DNA from: CAYLZO01 sp964387775
GTDB lineage: Bacteria; Chloroflexota; Anaerolineae; JAAYZQ01
DNA length: 12,873 bases
Assembly: GCA_964387775.1 (NCBI GenBank)
Contig: CAYLZO010000154.1
Coordinates: forward strand, 1 to 12,873
Direction of reading: 5' to 3'
A program made the position numbers and the translations under genes. Under the pieces are notes generated by a model. The model was given only the letters and a program-made list of their open reading frames with translations. It was not told the origin of the DNA and searched no databases. Below, in pieces: positions 1 through 5,453 of the stretch; the first letter of the stretch is position 1; each line of letters starts with the position of its first letter.

Positions 1-404
1 TAGAGCCAGCGGGCGCGGGCCACGGCCACCTTGACGATGTCCTTGGCCTTGCGCGTGGCGGCGGCCCGGTCGCCGGGCGTCACCCACGAGCAGTGCTCGC
101 GCAGATTGGCCATCTCCAGAAGGTAGGAGTTGAGTCCGGCCCCCTCGATGCACTGCCGAAAGATAACCTCGTACGACGTCGGCGAGCAGGAGGCAACCAC
201 GACGCGGTTCAGGTTGTGTTCATAAATGGCCCGCTGGATCTCTTGCTGGCCGGGGTCGGCGCACGTGTACTTGTTTCCAACGACGGCGACCACGCCGGGC
301 AATGTCTCGGCGTATTCGCGGACGGCTTTCGTATCCACAGCCCCGGCGATGTTCGAGCCACAATCGCAGACGAACACGCCGATGCGCAAATTCTCTGGTG
401 CCAA
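1..404 (-). CDS. hdrA: HdrA-like heterodisulfide reductase subunit A, N-terminal part (cut by window edge)
   Basis: The first 134 residues are visible; the 3' end lies beyond base 1. The start is a TTG at 404, chosen because a strong AAGGAGG sits 5 nt upstream (410-416) and the family N-terminus follows directly. HdrA is the FAD/Fe-S core of soluble heterodisulfide reductase complexes, where flavin-based electron bifurcation takes place. The segment matches the conserved HdrA N-terminal domain: IGVFVCDCGSNIAGAVDT (residues 8-25), YTCADPGQ (46-53), LNRVVVASCSPTSYE (65-79) and LREHCSWV (101-108), with C13, C15, C48, C73, C85 and C105 as candidate cluster ligands. A second, diverged copy of this domain occurs inside the 5434-8913 protein, so the locus has two HdrA-type proteins. 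It follows a histidine kinase/receiver pair after a 96-nt gap filled by a heptamer hairpin. Whether it has the usual C-terminal ferredoxin domains cannot be seen. Confidence 0.88.
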   Translation of the reverse strand, partial: MAPENLRIGVFVCDCGSNIAGAVDTKAVREYAETLPGVVAVVGNKYTCADPGQQEIQRAIYEHNLNRVVVASCSPTSYEVIFRQCIEGAGLNSYLLEMANLREHCSWVTPGDRAAATRKAKDIVKVAVARARWL

Positions 405-421
405 CTTGTCCTCCTTCGGAG

Positions 422-507
422 CTCTCAGCCATCAGCCGCCAGCTTTCAGCCCCTTGATTCCATTCCGGTGGCAAATTCGCTGACGGCTGATGGCTGATCG
501 CTAACTG
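422..507. repeat. Inverted heptamer tract (CAGCCAT-type), potential hairpin
   Basis: Left arm 425-443 (TCAGCCATCAGCCGCCAGC) and right arm 479-497 are reverse complements at 18 of 19 positions, separated by a 35-nt loop. Each arm is made of imperfect 7-bp units; on the right these are CTGACGG, CTGATGG, CTGATCG and CTAACTG (480-507). It fills the gap between the receiver gene and hdrA, and the receiver's TAG stop (501-503) lies inside the last unit. As RNA it would fold into a long stem, but no U-run follows, so it is not a classical terminator. Confidence 0.8.
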
Positions 508-971
508 CTTTTGTCTCGCTGCCACATCTCGTAGCGGTGGCCGCGGATGTAATCCTTGTCCTTGGCGGCCTGTCGCTCGCGGGCGGCTGCCTCGACTGCC
601 TCGCGGACGCCCCGCCGAAATTCCTCCGAATCGAACTGCTCCTTGCGGAAAAAGTCAAAAGCGTGAAACTCGCGGAACGCCTTGCGTTGCATCTCCATCG
701 TGCCGTGCCCCGTGATCATGATCACGCGCGTAAAGGGTTGATGCTCGGCAATCTCGGCCAGAAGCCGCAGGCCATCTTTGTTGCCCTCGTCGGTTTCCAC
801 CAGGCGGATGTCGAGGATGGCCAGGTCCAGGCCCTTGCTCTGGGCCAGGTGGTCCTGCGCCTCTTGCAGGCTGGCGACGGCGGCCACGTCGTGGCCCTCT
901 CGCCGCAACAAGCCCGCGACCAGGTCGCGCCAGTCGGCAAAGTCTTCGACGATCAGGATCTTGCCACGCAT
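501..971 (-). CDS. Stand-alone receiver-domain response regulator
   Basis: A 156-residue CheY-like receiver with no DNA-binding or enzymatic output domain. The acidic pocket is in VEDFADW (E9, D10), the phosphoacceptor is D54 in AILDIRL, the switch threonine is T87 in MITGHG, and the conserved lysine is K110 in FFRK. After the receiver fold (about residue 125) there is only a short charged tail. The ATG at 971 overlaps the end of the kinase gene by 19 nt, so the two are co-transcribed and this is very likely the kinase's partner. Signalling would have to go through protein-protein contact or a phosphorelay, since no output domain is present. The stop codon sits at the edge of the heptamer hairpin, so the native C-terminus may have been altered by the repeat. 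Encoded in the middle of hdr genes, it may serve redox control, but this is inference. Confidence 0.88.
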   Translation of the reverse strand: MRGKILIVEDFADWRDLVAGLLRREGHDVAAVASLQEAQDHLAQSKGLDLAILDIRLVETDEGNKDGLRLLAEIAEHQPFTRVIMITGHGTMEMQRKAFREFHAFDFFRKEQFDSEEFRRGVREAVEAAARERQAAKDKDYIRGHRYEMWQRDKSS

Positions 972-2701
972 TGTTCCCCCTCACCCCCAACCCCTGCCGC
1001 AGGCACTACGCCCCTGGCGCGTGTCTCCCCCGCAGGGAGAGGGGAATCTATACAGACGGGCAGCCGGACAGTGAACGTCGTGCCGGCCCCCGGCTGGCTG
1101 TCGCAGGCAATGGTGCCCCCCTGCCGCTCGATAAAGGTCCGAACCCACCACAGTCCAAAGCCCAGACCATCCGCGCTCTGCTTGAACATGTCCCAGATGT
1201 GCGCCATCTGCTCCGGTGGGATGCCCACCCCCGTGTCGGCAATCTCGACGACGGCCCAGGAACCCGAATCATCCACCTCGTGGCGGGTGCATACTTCCAG
1301 CCAGCGGCGTGGCTGGTCGTCCAGCGCCTTGCGGGCGTTGGTGATCAGCTCCAGGAAAATGTCCACCAGGAGCGAATTACTCTCCACCAGGGGCAGGCCC
1401 TCGCCGTACTGCCGGAAGACCTGGATGGTGGGCGGCAGGTGAGCCGCTTCCAGGGCCTCGTTCAACAGCCGGTTAACGTCAAATTGCACGCTCGGACCCG
1501 GTTCCTGGAAGGGCCGGAACAGGCCGTCGGCCAGCCGCAGGATGAAGCGGCTGTTGCGCTTGATCCGGCCCAGATTCTCGTCGATCCAGGCCCGGTCGGC
1601 GGCCGGGATGCCGAGATCGGCCAGGGTCCGCCCGATTTCCTCGGCGCTGGCGGGCACGAGGCCCATCAGGTTGTTGATGCGGTGGGCCAGGGCCGTCGCC
1701 GCCTGGCCCATGACCGTCCACTTTTCGGCCGCGATGCGCCGCTCCTGCTCGTCCTGCAATGCCTGGTGTATCCACTGGAGCTTCTGGTGCTGGGTCGCGT
1801 TCTGGATGGCGATCACGGCCTCCTGGGCCAGGGCTTCCAGCAACTCCACGTCGCGGCGGTCAAAGGCGTGGGACCGGGTGCTCTCCAGCAGCAGCACGCC
1901 CAGCACCTCCTCCCGCTTCGATTCATCCTCAAAGCCCGTCAGCAGCGGCACGGCTACGCCCGATTCCATCTCTTCGAAAAGCACCACGTTTTGCGGGTCC
2001 CGATGCGCGTCGGGGCAAAGGTAGGGCTGCCGATGCTGGGCTACCCAGCCGGTGATGCCCTGCCCCAGCTTGAACACGTAGGCCCGCACCTCGGGCGTCC
2101 AGCCCAGGCCGGTGTAGGCCTTGAGGACGAGCTCGCCCGATTCGGGATCCAGCAGCCGCAGGGAGCCGTGCTCCGCGCCGACGAGGTCGACGGCCTTTTC
2201 CAGGATCAGGCTCAGCACGCGATCGAGGTGCAGGCTGGAGGTGAGCGCCAGGTCGATGACGTGCAAGGCCCGGAACTGGGCCGTCATCCGCGCCAGGCGC
2301 TCGGCCTGGTGGAGCATGGCCGCCGCCAGGTCAGCCAGCGACTGGAGCACGGTCGTATCCTGTTCGTCAAAGACCTGCTCCGGTGACGAGCCGGCGACCA
2401 GCAGCACGCCCCGCACGGCATCGCGCCAGGTGGAGGGCACGGCCAGGGCCGCGCACTGGCCCGGCCGGTTTTCCAACACCGCTTCCCGGCAGCGGCAGAC
2501 GCGGCGCGCCAGGTCCGCGCACCAGGAAGCCTCGTCCAGGTGATGGCTGGCGGCCAGGTGAAGCTGCCCAGCCTCAGACTCGCGCAGGTAGAAGGCGCTG
2601 CCCCTGGCCCGTAGCAGCAAGGTGGCCTGCTGGACTGTACTCTCCAGAAAGGCCGGATTTGCGATTTCAGTTGATCTCAATCTGCGATGCCCAAGTTCCA
2701 T
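953..2701 (-). CDS. GAF-GAF sensor histidine kinase
   Basis: Predicted 582-residue soluble kinase with no membrane segment. Two GAF-type sensor domains (about 18-132 and 155-300) are followed by a dimerisation segment with H-box ALAHRINNLMG (phosphoacceptor H340) and an HATPase domain: N-box ELITNARKAL (N455), G1 box DTGVGIPP (D489) and G2 box GLGFGLWW (512-519). The ATG at 2701 was chosen because the frame further upstream is only a shadow of the zinc-finger gene; it overlaps that gene by 35 nt and has a weak purine-rich site (GAGGG). A downstream TTG is the alternative. GAF1 begins almost at the N-terminus, so the protein may have lost upstream sensor domains when the neighbouring toxin-antitoxin DNA arrived. 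The last 33 residues after FTVRLPV are encoded by a GC-rich inverted repeat and look non-native. It is coupled to the receiver gene by a 19-nt overlap. Confidence 0.85.
   Translation of the reverse strand: MELGHRRLRSTEIANPAFLESTVQQATLLLRARGSAFYLRESEAGQLHLAASHHLDEASWCADLARRVCRCREAVLENRPGQCAALAVPSTWRDAVRGVLLVAGSSPEQVFDEQDTTVLQSLADLAAAMLHQAERLARMTAQFRALHVIDLALTSSLHLDRVLSLILEKAVDLVGAEHGSLRLLDPESGELVLKAYTGLGWTPEVRAYVFKLGQGITGWVAQHRQPYLCPDAHRDPQNVVLFEEMESGVAVPLLTGFEDESKREEVLGVLLLESTRSHAFDRRDVELLEALAQEAVIAIQNATQHQKLQWIHQALQDEQERRIAAEKWTVMGQAATALAHRINNLMGLVPASAEEIGRTLADLGIPAADRAWIDENLGRIKRNSRFILRLADGLFRPFQEPGPSVQFDVNRLLNEALEAAHLPPTIQVFRQYGEGLPLVESNSLLVDIFLELITNARKALDDQPRRWLEVCTRHEVDDSGSWAVVEIADTGVGIPPEQMAHIWDMFKQSADGLGFGLWWVRTFIERQGGTIACDSQPGAGTTFTVRLPVCIDSPLPAGETRARGVVPAAGVGGEGEQCVARS
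974..1046. repeat. GC-rich inverted repeat forming the kinase C-terminal tail
   Basis: TTCCCCCTC at 974-982 is answered by GAGAGGGGAA at 1037-1046 in inverted orientation, with a smaller palindrome CCTGCCGCAGG between them. Read on the minus strand in the kinase frame it gives PLPAGETRARGVV and similar low-complexity sequence beyond the end of the ATPase domain. It resembles short intergenic palindromes that have extended a reading frame rather than conserved protein. Confidence 0.55.
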
Positions 2702-2912
2702 GGAAAATGACCCTCTGAATCCGCTCGCGCTGTCGGGCGATTTCCTCAAGCCGCTTGTAGACTGGAGCGTCATAATACTGCTCACCACACCGATTGCACA
2801 CCCAGGCAGGCACATTTTCGACGTAAATCGTCTGACCCATGAAGCGAAACCGGGCCAGGACGCGCTGCTGTTCCATTTCTCCTTCGCAGAATTCGCACCG
2901 ATCACCTTTCAT
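2667..2912 (-). CDS. YgiT-type zinc-finger protein (MqsA-N-like putative antitoxin)
   Basis: An 81-residue protein beginning MKGDRCEFCEGEM. Two CxxC pairs, CEFC (C6/C9) and CNRC in VPAWVCNRCGEQYYDAP, form the zinc site typical of YgiT-type proteins related to the N-terminal domain of the MqsA antitoxin. The C-terminal half YKRLEEIARQRERIQRVI is a predicted helix. No helix-turn-helix domain is present, as is usual for the short form. The ATG at 2912 overlaps the end of the DUF4258-like ORF by 11 nt, and the gene overlaps the kinase start by 35 nt. It looks intact although its partner is truncated. Longer readings upstream of 2912 are shadow sequence. Confidence 0.8.
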   Translation of the reverse strand: MKGDRCEFCEGEMEQQRVLARFRFMGQTIYVENVPAWVCNRCGEQYYDAPVYKRLEEIARQRERIQRVIFHGTWASQIEIN

Positions 2913-3045
2913 CTTCACCTGTGAGGATGATTTGCTCAATGTCAGCCGCCACCAACCAGTCATCGTCCATTTCGTCATCGGCATGGGCGCTAATCCGATA
3001 TCTTGATTCACGAATGGCTCGTTGCATACGCCGCAACACATTCAT
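2902..3045 (-). pseudogene. Truncated DUF4258 (MqsR/RelE-like) putative toxin
   Basis: A 47-residue ORF, MNVLRRMQRAIRESRYRISAHADDEM and onward, that matches the first half of DUF4258 proteins (conserved R-Y-R-x-S-x-H-A-x-x-E-M, then DIEQIILTGE). Family members are usually about 80-100 residues and continue with a strand-rich second half; here the frame ends after ILTGEDER, directly at the start of the zinc-finger gene, so the second half appears deleted. The ATG at 3045 has AAGGA 7 nt upstream (3053-3057); the earlier ATG at 3093 lacks a ribosome site. DUF4258 and YgiT-type genes commonly occur as adjacent toxin-antitoxin-like pairs, so this is probably an inactivated toxin next to a retained antitoxin. 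It might still be translated as a short peptide. Confidence 0.65.
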
Positions 3046-3094
3046 TTTATCATCCTTGATGATCGATTGGACTTTGGACAAATTGGCGAGCATA

Positions 3095-3288
3095 GACTTC
3101 GGAAGTCTTCACTACCGGACACTTTTTCTGCCAGGTGCTTCAGAATCGCGGATCTGCAGAAAAACACGGATTGGACTCGTTGAATTGGACCACATAGTTC
3201 ATCTGCTTCGGAAAAATCCGCGAGTTTCTGTTGATCCGCGGCTCTTCCGCCCGGCGACCATAAAAGTGTCCGGTAGTGAACGGAAGTC
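3095..3288. mobile_element. MITE-like palindromic element with 19-bp perfect terminal inverted repeats
   Basis: TTCACTACCGGACACTTTT at 3108-3126 is the exact reverse complement of 3262-3280. A nested second inverted pair lies inside: CGCGGATC-N2-CAGAAA (3147-3162) and TTTCTG-N2-GATCCGCG (3225-3240). Just outside the terminal repeats, GACTTC/GAAGTC hexamers recur (3095-3107 and 3283-3288). The 194-bp unit has no convincing reading frame and separates the hdr operon from the toxin-antitoxin/kinase genes. I found no clear target-site duplication. The arrangement fits a non-autonomous transposon (MITE) or a large palindromic repeat; as RNA it would be a very stable hairpin and could stop transcription leaving the hdr operon. 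Confidence 0.65.
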
Positions 3289-3309
3289 TAATGATCGATC
3301 ACGTGTCCA

Positions 3310-3339
3310 ATTATACATCAAAATCGGTACAGGGATCAA
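3310..3339 (-). promoter_or_regulatory. Candidate sigma-70 promoter upstream of the toxin-antitoxin/kinase genes
   Basis: On the minus strand, TTGATC (3339-3334) lies 18 nt from a consensus TATAAT (3315-3310), with transcription expected to begin near 3303. It would read through the palindromic element into the DUF4258-like, zinc-finger, kinase, receiver and hdrA genes. The -35 match is 4 of 6. Confidence 0.45.
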
Positions 3340-3395
3340 CCATCCTGCCCAATCGCCTCGTAGGCAAAGCCCGCCGCCCGCGCCACGTCGAACAT
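3336..3395 (-). pseudogene. Short coding remnant downstream of hdrCB
   Basis: Starting 15 nt after the hdrCB stop, GGAGT-ATG opens a 19-codon frame, MFDVARAAGFAYEAIGQDG, with GC-rich third positions like the neighbouring genes, then stops. It reads like the N-terminus of a protein in the same operon that has been cut off; the palindromic element follows 48 nt later. The family cannot be identified from 19 residues. It may instead be a fortuitous frame. Confidence 0.3.
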
Positions 3396-3409
3396 ACTCC
3401 AATCCGCTG

Positions 3410-4585
3410 TTACAACCGCTCCGCAACCAGCGTCGCCAGGTCGCGGACCTCGATGTCGATTCCAGAGGAATGCCTGCGGCTCTCGCCGCCCAGCAGCGCG
3501 TCGTCCTGGGCGCACTTGAAGTGGATCTGGCACTTGACGCAAGCCGTGACCAGCAGCTCGGCGCCGGTGGCCCGCGCTTCACGCAGCCGCTCGACCTGGA
3601 CGTTTTTGCTCACGCGACCACACTCGGTCCAGCAGCTCGTCCCGCAGCAGAGGGCGGTCTTGCGCGTGTGTTCCATCTCGACCAGGTCCAGGCCCAGCGC
3701 GGCCAGCACCTGCCGGGGCGCGTCGTAGACGTCCAGGTGGCGGCCCAGGCGGCAGGGGTCCTGGTACGTGATACGTGATGCGTGATGCGTGATGCGTGAT
3801 GCGCGAGGCAGGTCCGTTTCTGACAAGAGTTGGGCGAGATGTAGGATTTCCAGGCCGTGGTCGCCCACGAACTGAGGGTAATCCAGCTTTAGGGTGCGGG
3901 CGCATTCGGGACAGGTGGTGACGATGCGTTTGGCGCCGGCGGCCTGGGCCTCGCGCAGCCGCGTCAGGTTCAATTCGGCCAGGGCGCGGAAGGTCTCGAC
4001 GTCGCCTTCCCACAGTTGGTCGTGGCCGCAGCACCGCTCGTCGGCCATGACCTGCGGCTCGATGCCGAGGCGATTCAGGATCTTGACCGCAGCCTGGGCG
4101 ATCTCGACGCCCTCGGCGCCGATCTTGGCAAACATCGCGTCATAGTAGGGCAGGCAGCCGCTGAAATAGATCGTGTCCGAATCGTTCGATACCCGCAACT
4201 CGCCGTCAAGCCAGCCCAGCCGGTTCTGCGCTCGCTGCGGGTCGGCCATCATCCGGCCCCAGGTCTGGATAACGTCGCCGTGGGTGCACTCGCCGCTGCG
4301 TCCCCCGTCGCGGGCCAGCGCCCGCGCGTCGCGCAGGAACTCGGAAAAGTAGACGTCCGAAGGGCAGAGCTCGCTGCACCGCTTGCAGGTCAGGCACGAC
4401 CAGAAGAGGGGGTCGTCCAGCACCTCGTCGCCCCGCCCCTGGATCGCCTTTTCGACGAGCAAGCGGGGGCTGGTGTAGGCCCGCGTCTCCCAGCGCGTGA
4501 TCGGGCACACGGCGCTGCACTTGCCACACTCCAGGCAGTACCAGGCCCGGTTCTTGTTCAGCACGTCCCGCATCGAGTCGATCAT
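3410..4585 (-). CDS. HdrC-HdrB fusion (HdrD-like) Fe-S/CCG-domain protein
   Basis: A 391-residue cytoplasmic protein combining the HdrC and HdrB parts of heterodisulfide reductase. Two [4Fe-4S] motifs come first: CLECGKCSAVCP (C17, C20, C23, C27) and CLTCKRCSELCP (C64, C67, C70, C74). Two CCG domains follow: SGCLP, RCCGHDQ and CPEC (C144, C185/C186, C225/C228), then DPCRLGRH, LCCGTSC and CVKC (C278, C313/C314, C349/C352). In true Hdr these domains hold the noncubane clusters that cleave a disulfide; in bacteria the acceptor is often unknown. The ATG at 4585 overlaps the mvhD-like stop by 4 nt (ATGA). Residues about 261-274 (RASRITHHASRIT) are encoded by a heptamer tract that lies exactly in the linker between the two CCG domains. 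It is probably the electron output of the HdrA/GltD protein via MvhD. Confidence 0.9.
   Translation of the reverse strand: MIDSMRDVLNKNRAWYCLECGKCSAVCPITRWETRAYTSPRLLVEKAIQGRGDEVLDDPLFWSCLTCKRCSELCPSDVYFSEFLRDARALARDGGRSGECTHGDVIQTWGRMMADPQRAQNRLGWLDGELRVSNDSDTIYFSGCLPYYDAMFAKIGAEGVEIAQAAVKILNRLGIEPQVMADERCCGHDQLWEGDVETFRALAELNLTRLREAQAAGAKRIVTTCPECARTLKLDYPQFVGDHGLEILHLAQLLSETDLPRASRITHHASRITYQDPCRLGRHLDVYDAPRQVLAALGLDLVEMEHTRKTALCCGTSCWTECGRVSKNVQVERLREARATGAELLVTACVKCQIHFKCAQDDALLGGESRRHSSGIDIEVRDLATLVAERL
3767..3801. repeat. Intragenic heptamer tract (CGTGATG x5)
   Basis: Five tandem units: CGTGATA (3767-3773), then CGTGATG four times (3774-3801). It lies in hdrCB between the two CCG domains and translates on the minus strand as a period-7 peptide (ASRITHH repeated). 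The minus-strand reading is free of stop codons in all three frames, whereas the plus-strand reading of the same heptamer contains TGA in one frame. No inverted partner arm is visible here. Confidence 0.85.
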
Positions 4586-5013
4586 TTTCCGCGATCCCCG
4601 TTCAGGCCAGCGACAAATGTTTGCACCTTTTGGGCAAACGCCTCACCCTCGCCGGCGGCCACCCAGTCCAGTTGTAGTTGCTCGTCCCCATAGCCCAGGA
4701 GCGTCGCCATCTGCCGCGCCTCGCTAAAGACCTCCTCGGCGCGGCGATTGCCAAACTCGTAGTGGCACTCGCCCGGCGGACAGCCGAGCAGCAGCACGCC
4801 GTCGGCGCCCTTTTCAAAGGCTTTGAGGATGATGCCGGGGTTGAGCCGTCCCAGGCACATCACTTTAAGCGGCCGGATTGCCGTGGCATAGCTCAAATGT
4901 TGCTCGCCAGCGGTTTCGAGGCCGCTGTAGGCATTCCAATTACACGTAAACACAACAACTTTAGGTTGTAGGTTGTAGGTTCCCCCGGAGGGGGGTTGTA
5001 GTTGTTCGTTCAT
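4582..5013 (-). CDS. mvhD: MvhD/FlpD-like hydrogenase iron-sulfur (delta) subunit
   Basis: A 143-residue protein of the MvhD/FrhD/FlpD family, the small [2Fe-2S] protein that passes electrons to HdrA in methanogen and bacterial Hdr complexes. Family signatures are KVVVFTCNWNAYSG (C24), IRPLKVMCLGRLNPG (C53), and GADGVLLLGCPPGECHY (C78, C83), followed by RAEEVFSEARQMATLLG. No hydrogenase gene is in the window, so the electron donor is probably another partner, for example the GltD-type NAD(P)H site of the adjacent HdrA fusion or the Kor module. The ATG at 5013 overlaps the four-helix-bundle stop by 4 nt (ATGA). The first 17 residues (MNEQLQPPSGGTYNLQP) are encoded by heptamers and a C/G hairpin, not by family sequence, so the native start has evidently been replaced by one supplied by the inserted unit. 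It overlaps hdrCB by ATGA. Confidence 0.9.
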   Translation of the reverse strand: MNEQLQPPSGGTYNLQPKVVVFTCNWNAYSGLETAGEQHLSYATAIRPLKVMCLGRLNPGIILKAFEKGADGVLLLGCPPGECHYEFGNRRAEEVFSEARQMATLLGYGDEQLQLDWVAAGEGEAFAQKVQTFVAGLNGDRGK

Positions 5014-5453
5014 CTTTTTACGTCGTCCCTTGTTCTCTTTCCGGCGCGGATTTGGGCTTCGAGCCAGTTCATCAGGCCGCGCAATGTCCGGGCGGTTTCC
5101 GCTGCGATTTCCTCAAGCATTCGTCCATTTTCAGCCGATAAGTAGTTCAGTTTCTGCGTCAAATGGATATAGTATTCGACTTCGGCCAGGGAAGCCATCG
5201 CCGTGTAAAGAAATTGGCGATAGTCCTTGAGGGTGTAGCGTTGAGAGCCTTCGGCGATGTTGGCCGGCACCGAGACCGCAGCGCGCCGCATTTGCGATGT
5301 CAAACCGTACAGCTCGGCTTTTGGAAATGCCCGAGTAGCCCGGTAAATCTCGACAACCAATCGATCCGCGTGCTGCCAGGCCTTGATACTCTTGACCGAT
5401 TCCTGCATCAAGCTCCCCCCTACAACCTACCAACTACAACCTAGTACCTAGAA
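4962..5453. mobile_element. Candidate heptamer-bounded unit carrying a four-helix-bundle gene
   Basis: Left arm: TAGGTTG units at 4962-4982, followed by the hairpin CCCCCGGAGGGGG (4982-4994). Right arm: CCTACAA-type units at 5419-5453 in inverted orientation (CCTACAA, CCTACCA, ACTACAA, CCTAGTA, CCTAGAA). The arms share the core TAGGTTGTAG and could pair. Between them lies only the four-helix-bundle gene. The right arm contains the TAG stop of the HdrA/GltD gene (5434-5436), and the left side encodes the first 17 residues of the MvhD-like protein. I infer insertion of a repeat-bounded cassette into a once tightly overlapping hdrA-mvhD junction. No target duplication was found. Confidence 0.5.
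5010..5408 (-). CDS. Four-helix-bundle protein (23S rRNA intervening-sequence / S23 family)
   Basis: A 132-residue, fully helical protein of the family first known as 23S rRNA intervening-sequence proteins, related to the Avd accessory protein of diversity-generating retroelements. Diagnostic segments are IKAWQHADRLVVEIYRATRAFPKAELYGLTSQMRR split around residues 8-42, then AAVSVPANIAEGSQR (43-57) and a third region FLYTAMASLAEVEYYIHLTQKLNYL. The length is typical. The ATG at 5408 has GGGGGGAG 4 nt upstream, formed partly by the heptamer arm; a TTG immediately before it is the alternative. It is an outlier in a metabolic operon, sits between inverted heptamer arms, and its TGA overlaps the mvhD-like ATG. 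Its role here is unknown; the family forms pentameric barrels that bind nucleic acid in known cases. It is more likely a passenger than a subunit of the Hdr complex. Confidence 0.9.
   Translation of the reverse strand: MQESVKSIKAWQHADRLVVEIYRATRAFPKAELYGLTSQMRRAAVSVPANIAEGSQRYTLKDYRQFLYTAMASLAEVEYYIHLTQKLNYLSAENGRMLEEIAAETARTLRGLMNWLEAQIRAGKRTRDDVKR

Noticed and set aside
971..2386. 471-codon plus-strand frame opposite the histidine kinase
   Set aside because: It is antisense to a gene with clear GAF, H-box and ATPase motifs; the long frame is a by-product of high GC at third positions.
2702..2905. N-terminal extension of the kinase by 68 residues
   Set aside because: This part is the zinc-finger gene read in another frame, with no kinase or sensor similarity.
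3058..3300. Target-site duplication flanking the palindromic element
   Set aside because: ATGATCGAT occurs on both sides (near 3058 and 3291) but at unequal distances from the terminal repeats and not abutting them, so it is not convincing.
5010..5408. Diversity-generating retroelement accessory (Avd) gene
   Set aside because: The protein family is related to Avd, but there is no reverse transcriptase, template repeat or variable-repeat target in the window.
5010..5408. 23S rRNA intervening sequence
   Set aside because: The gene belongs to the family named for these, but no rRNA sequence surrounds it.
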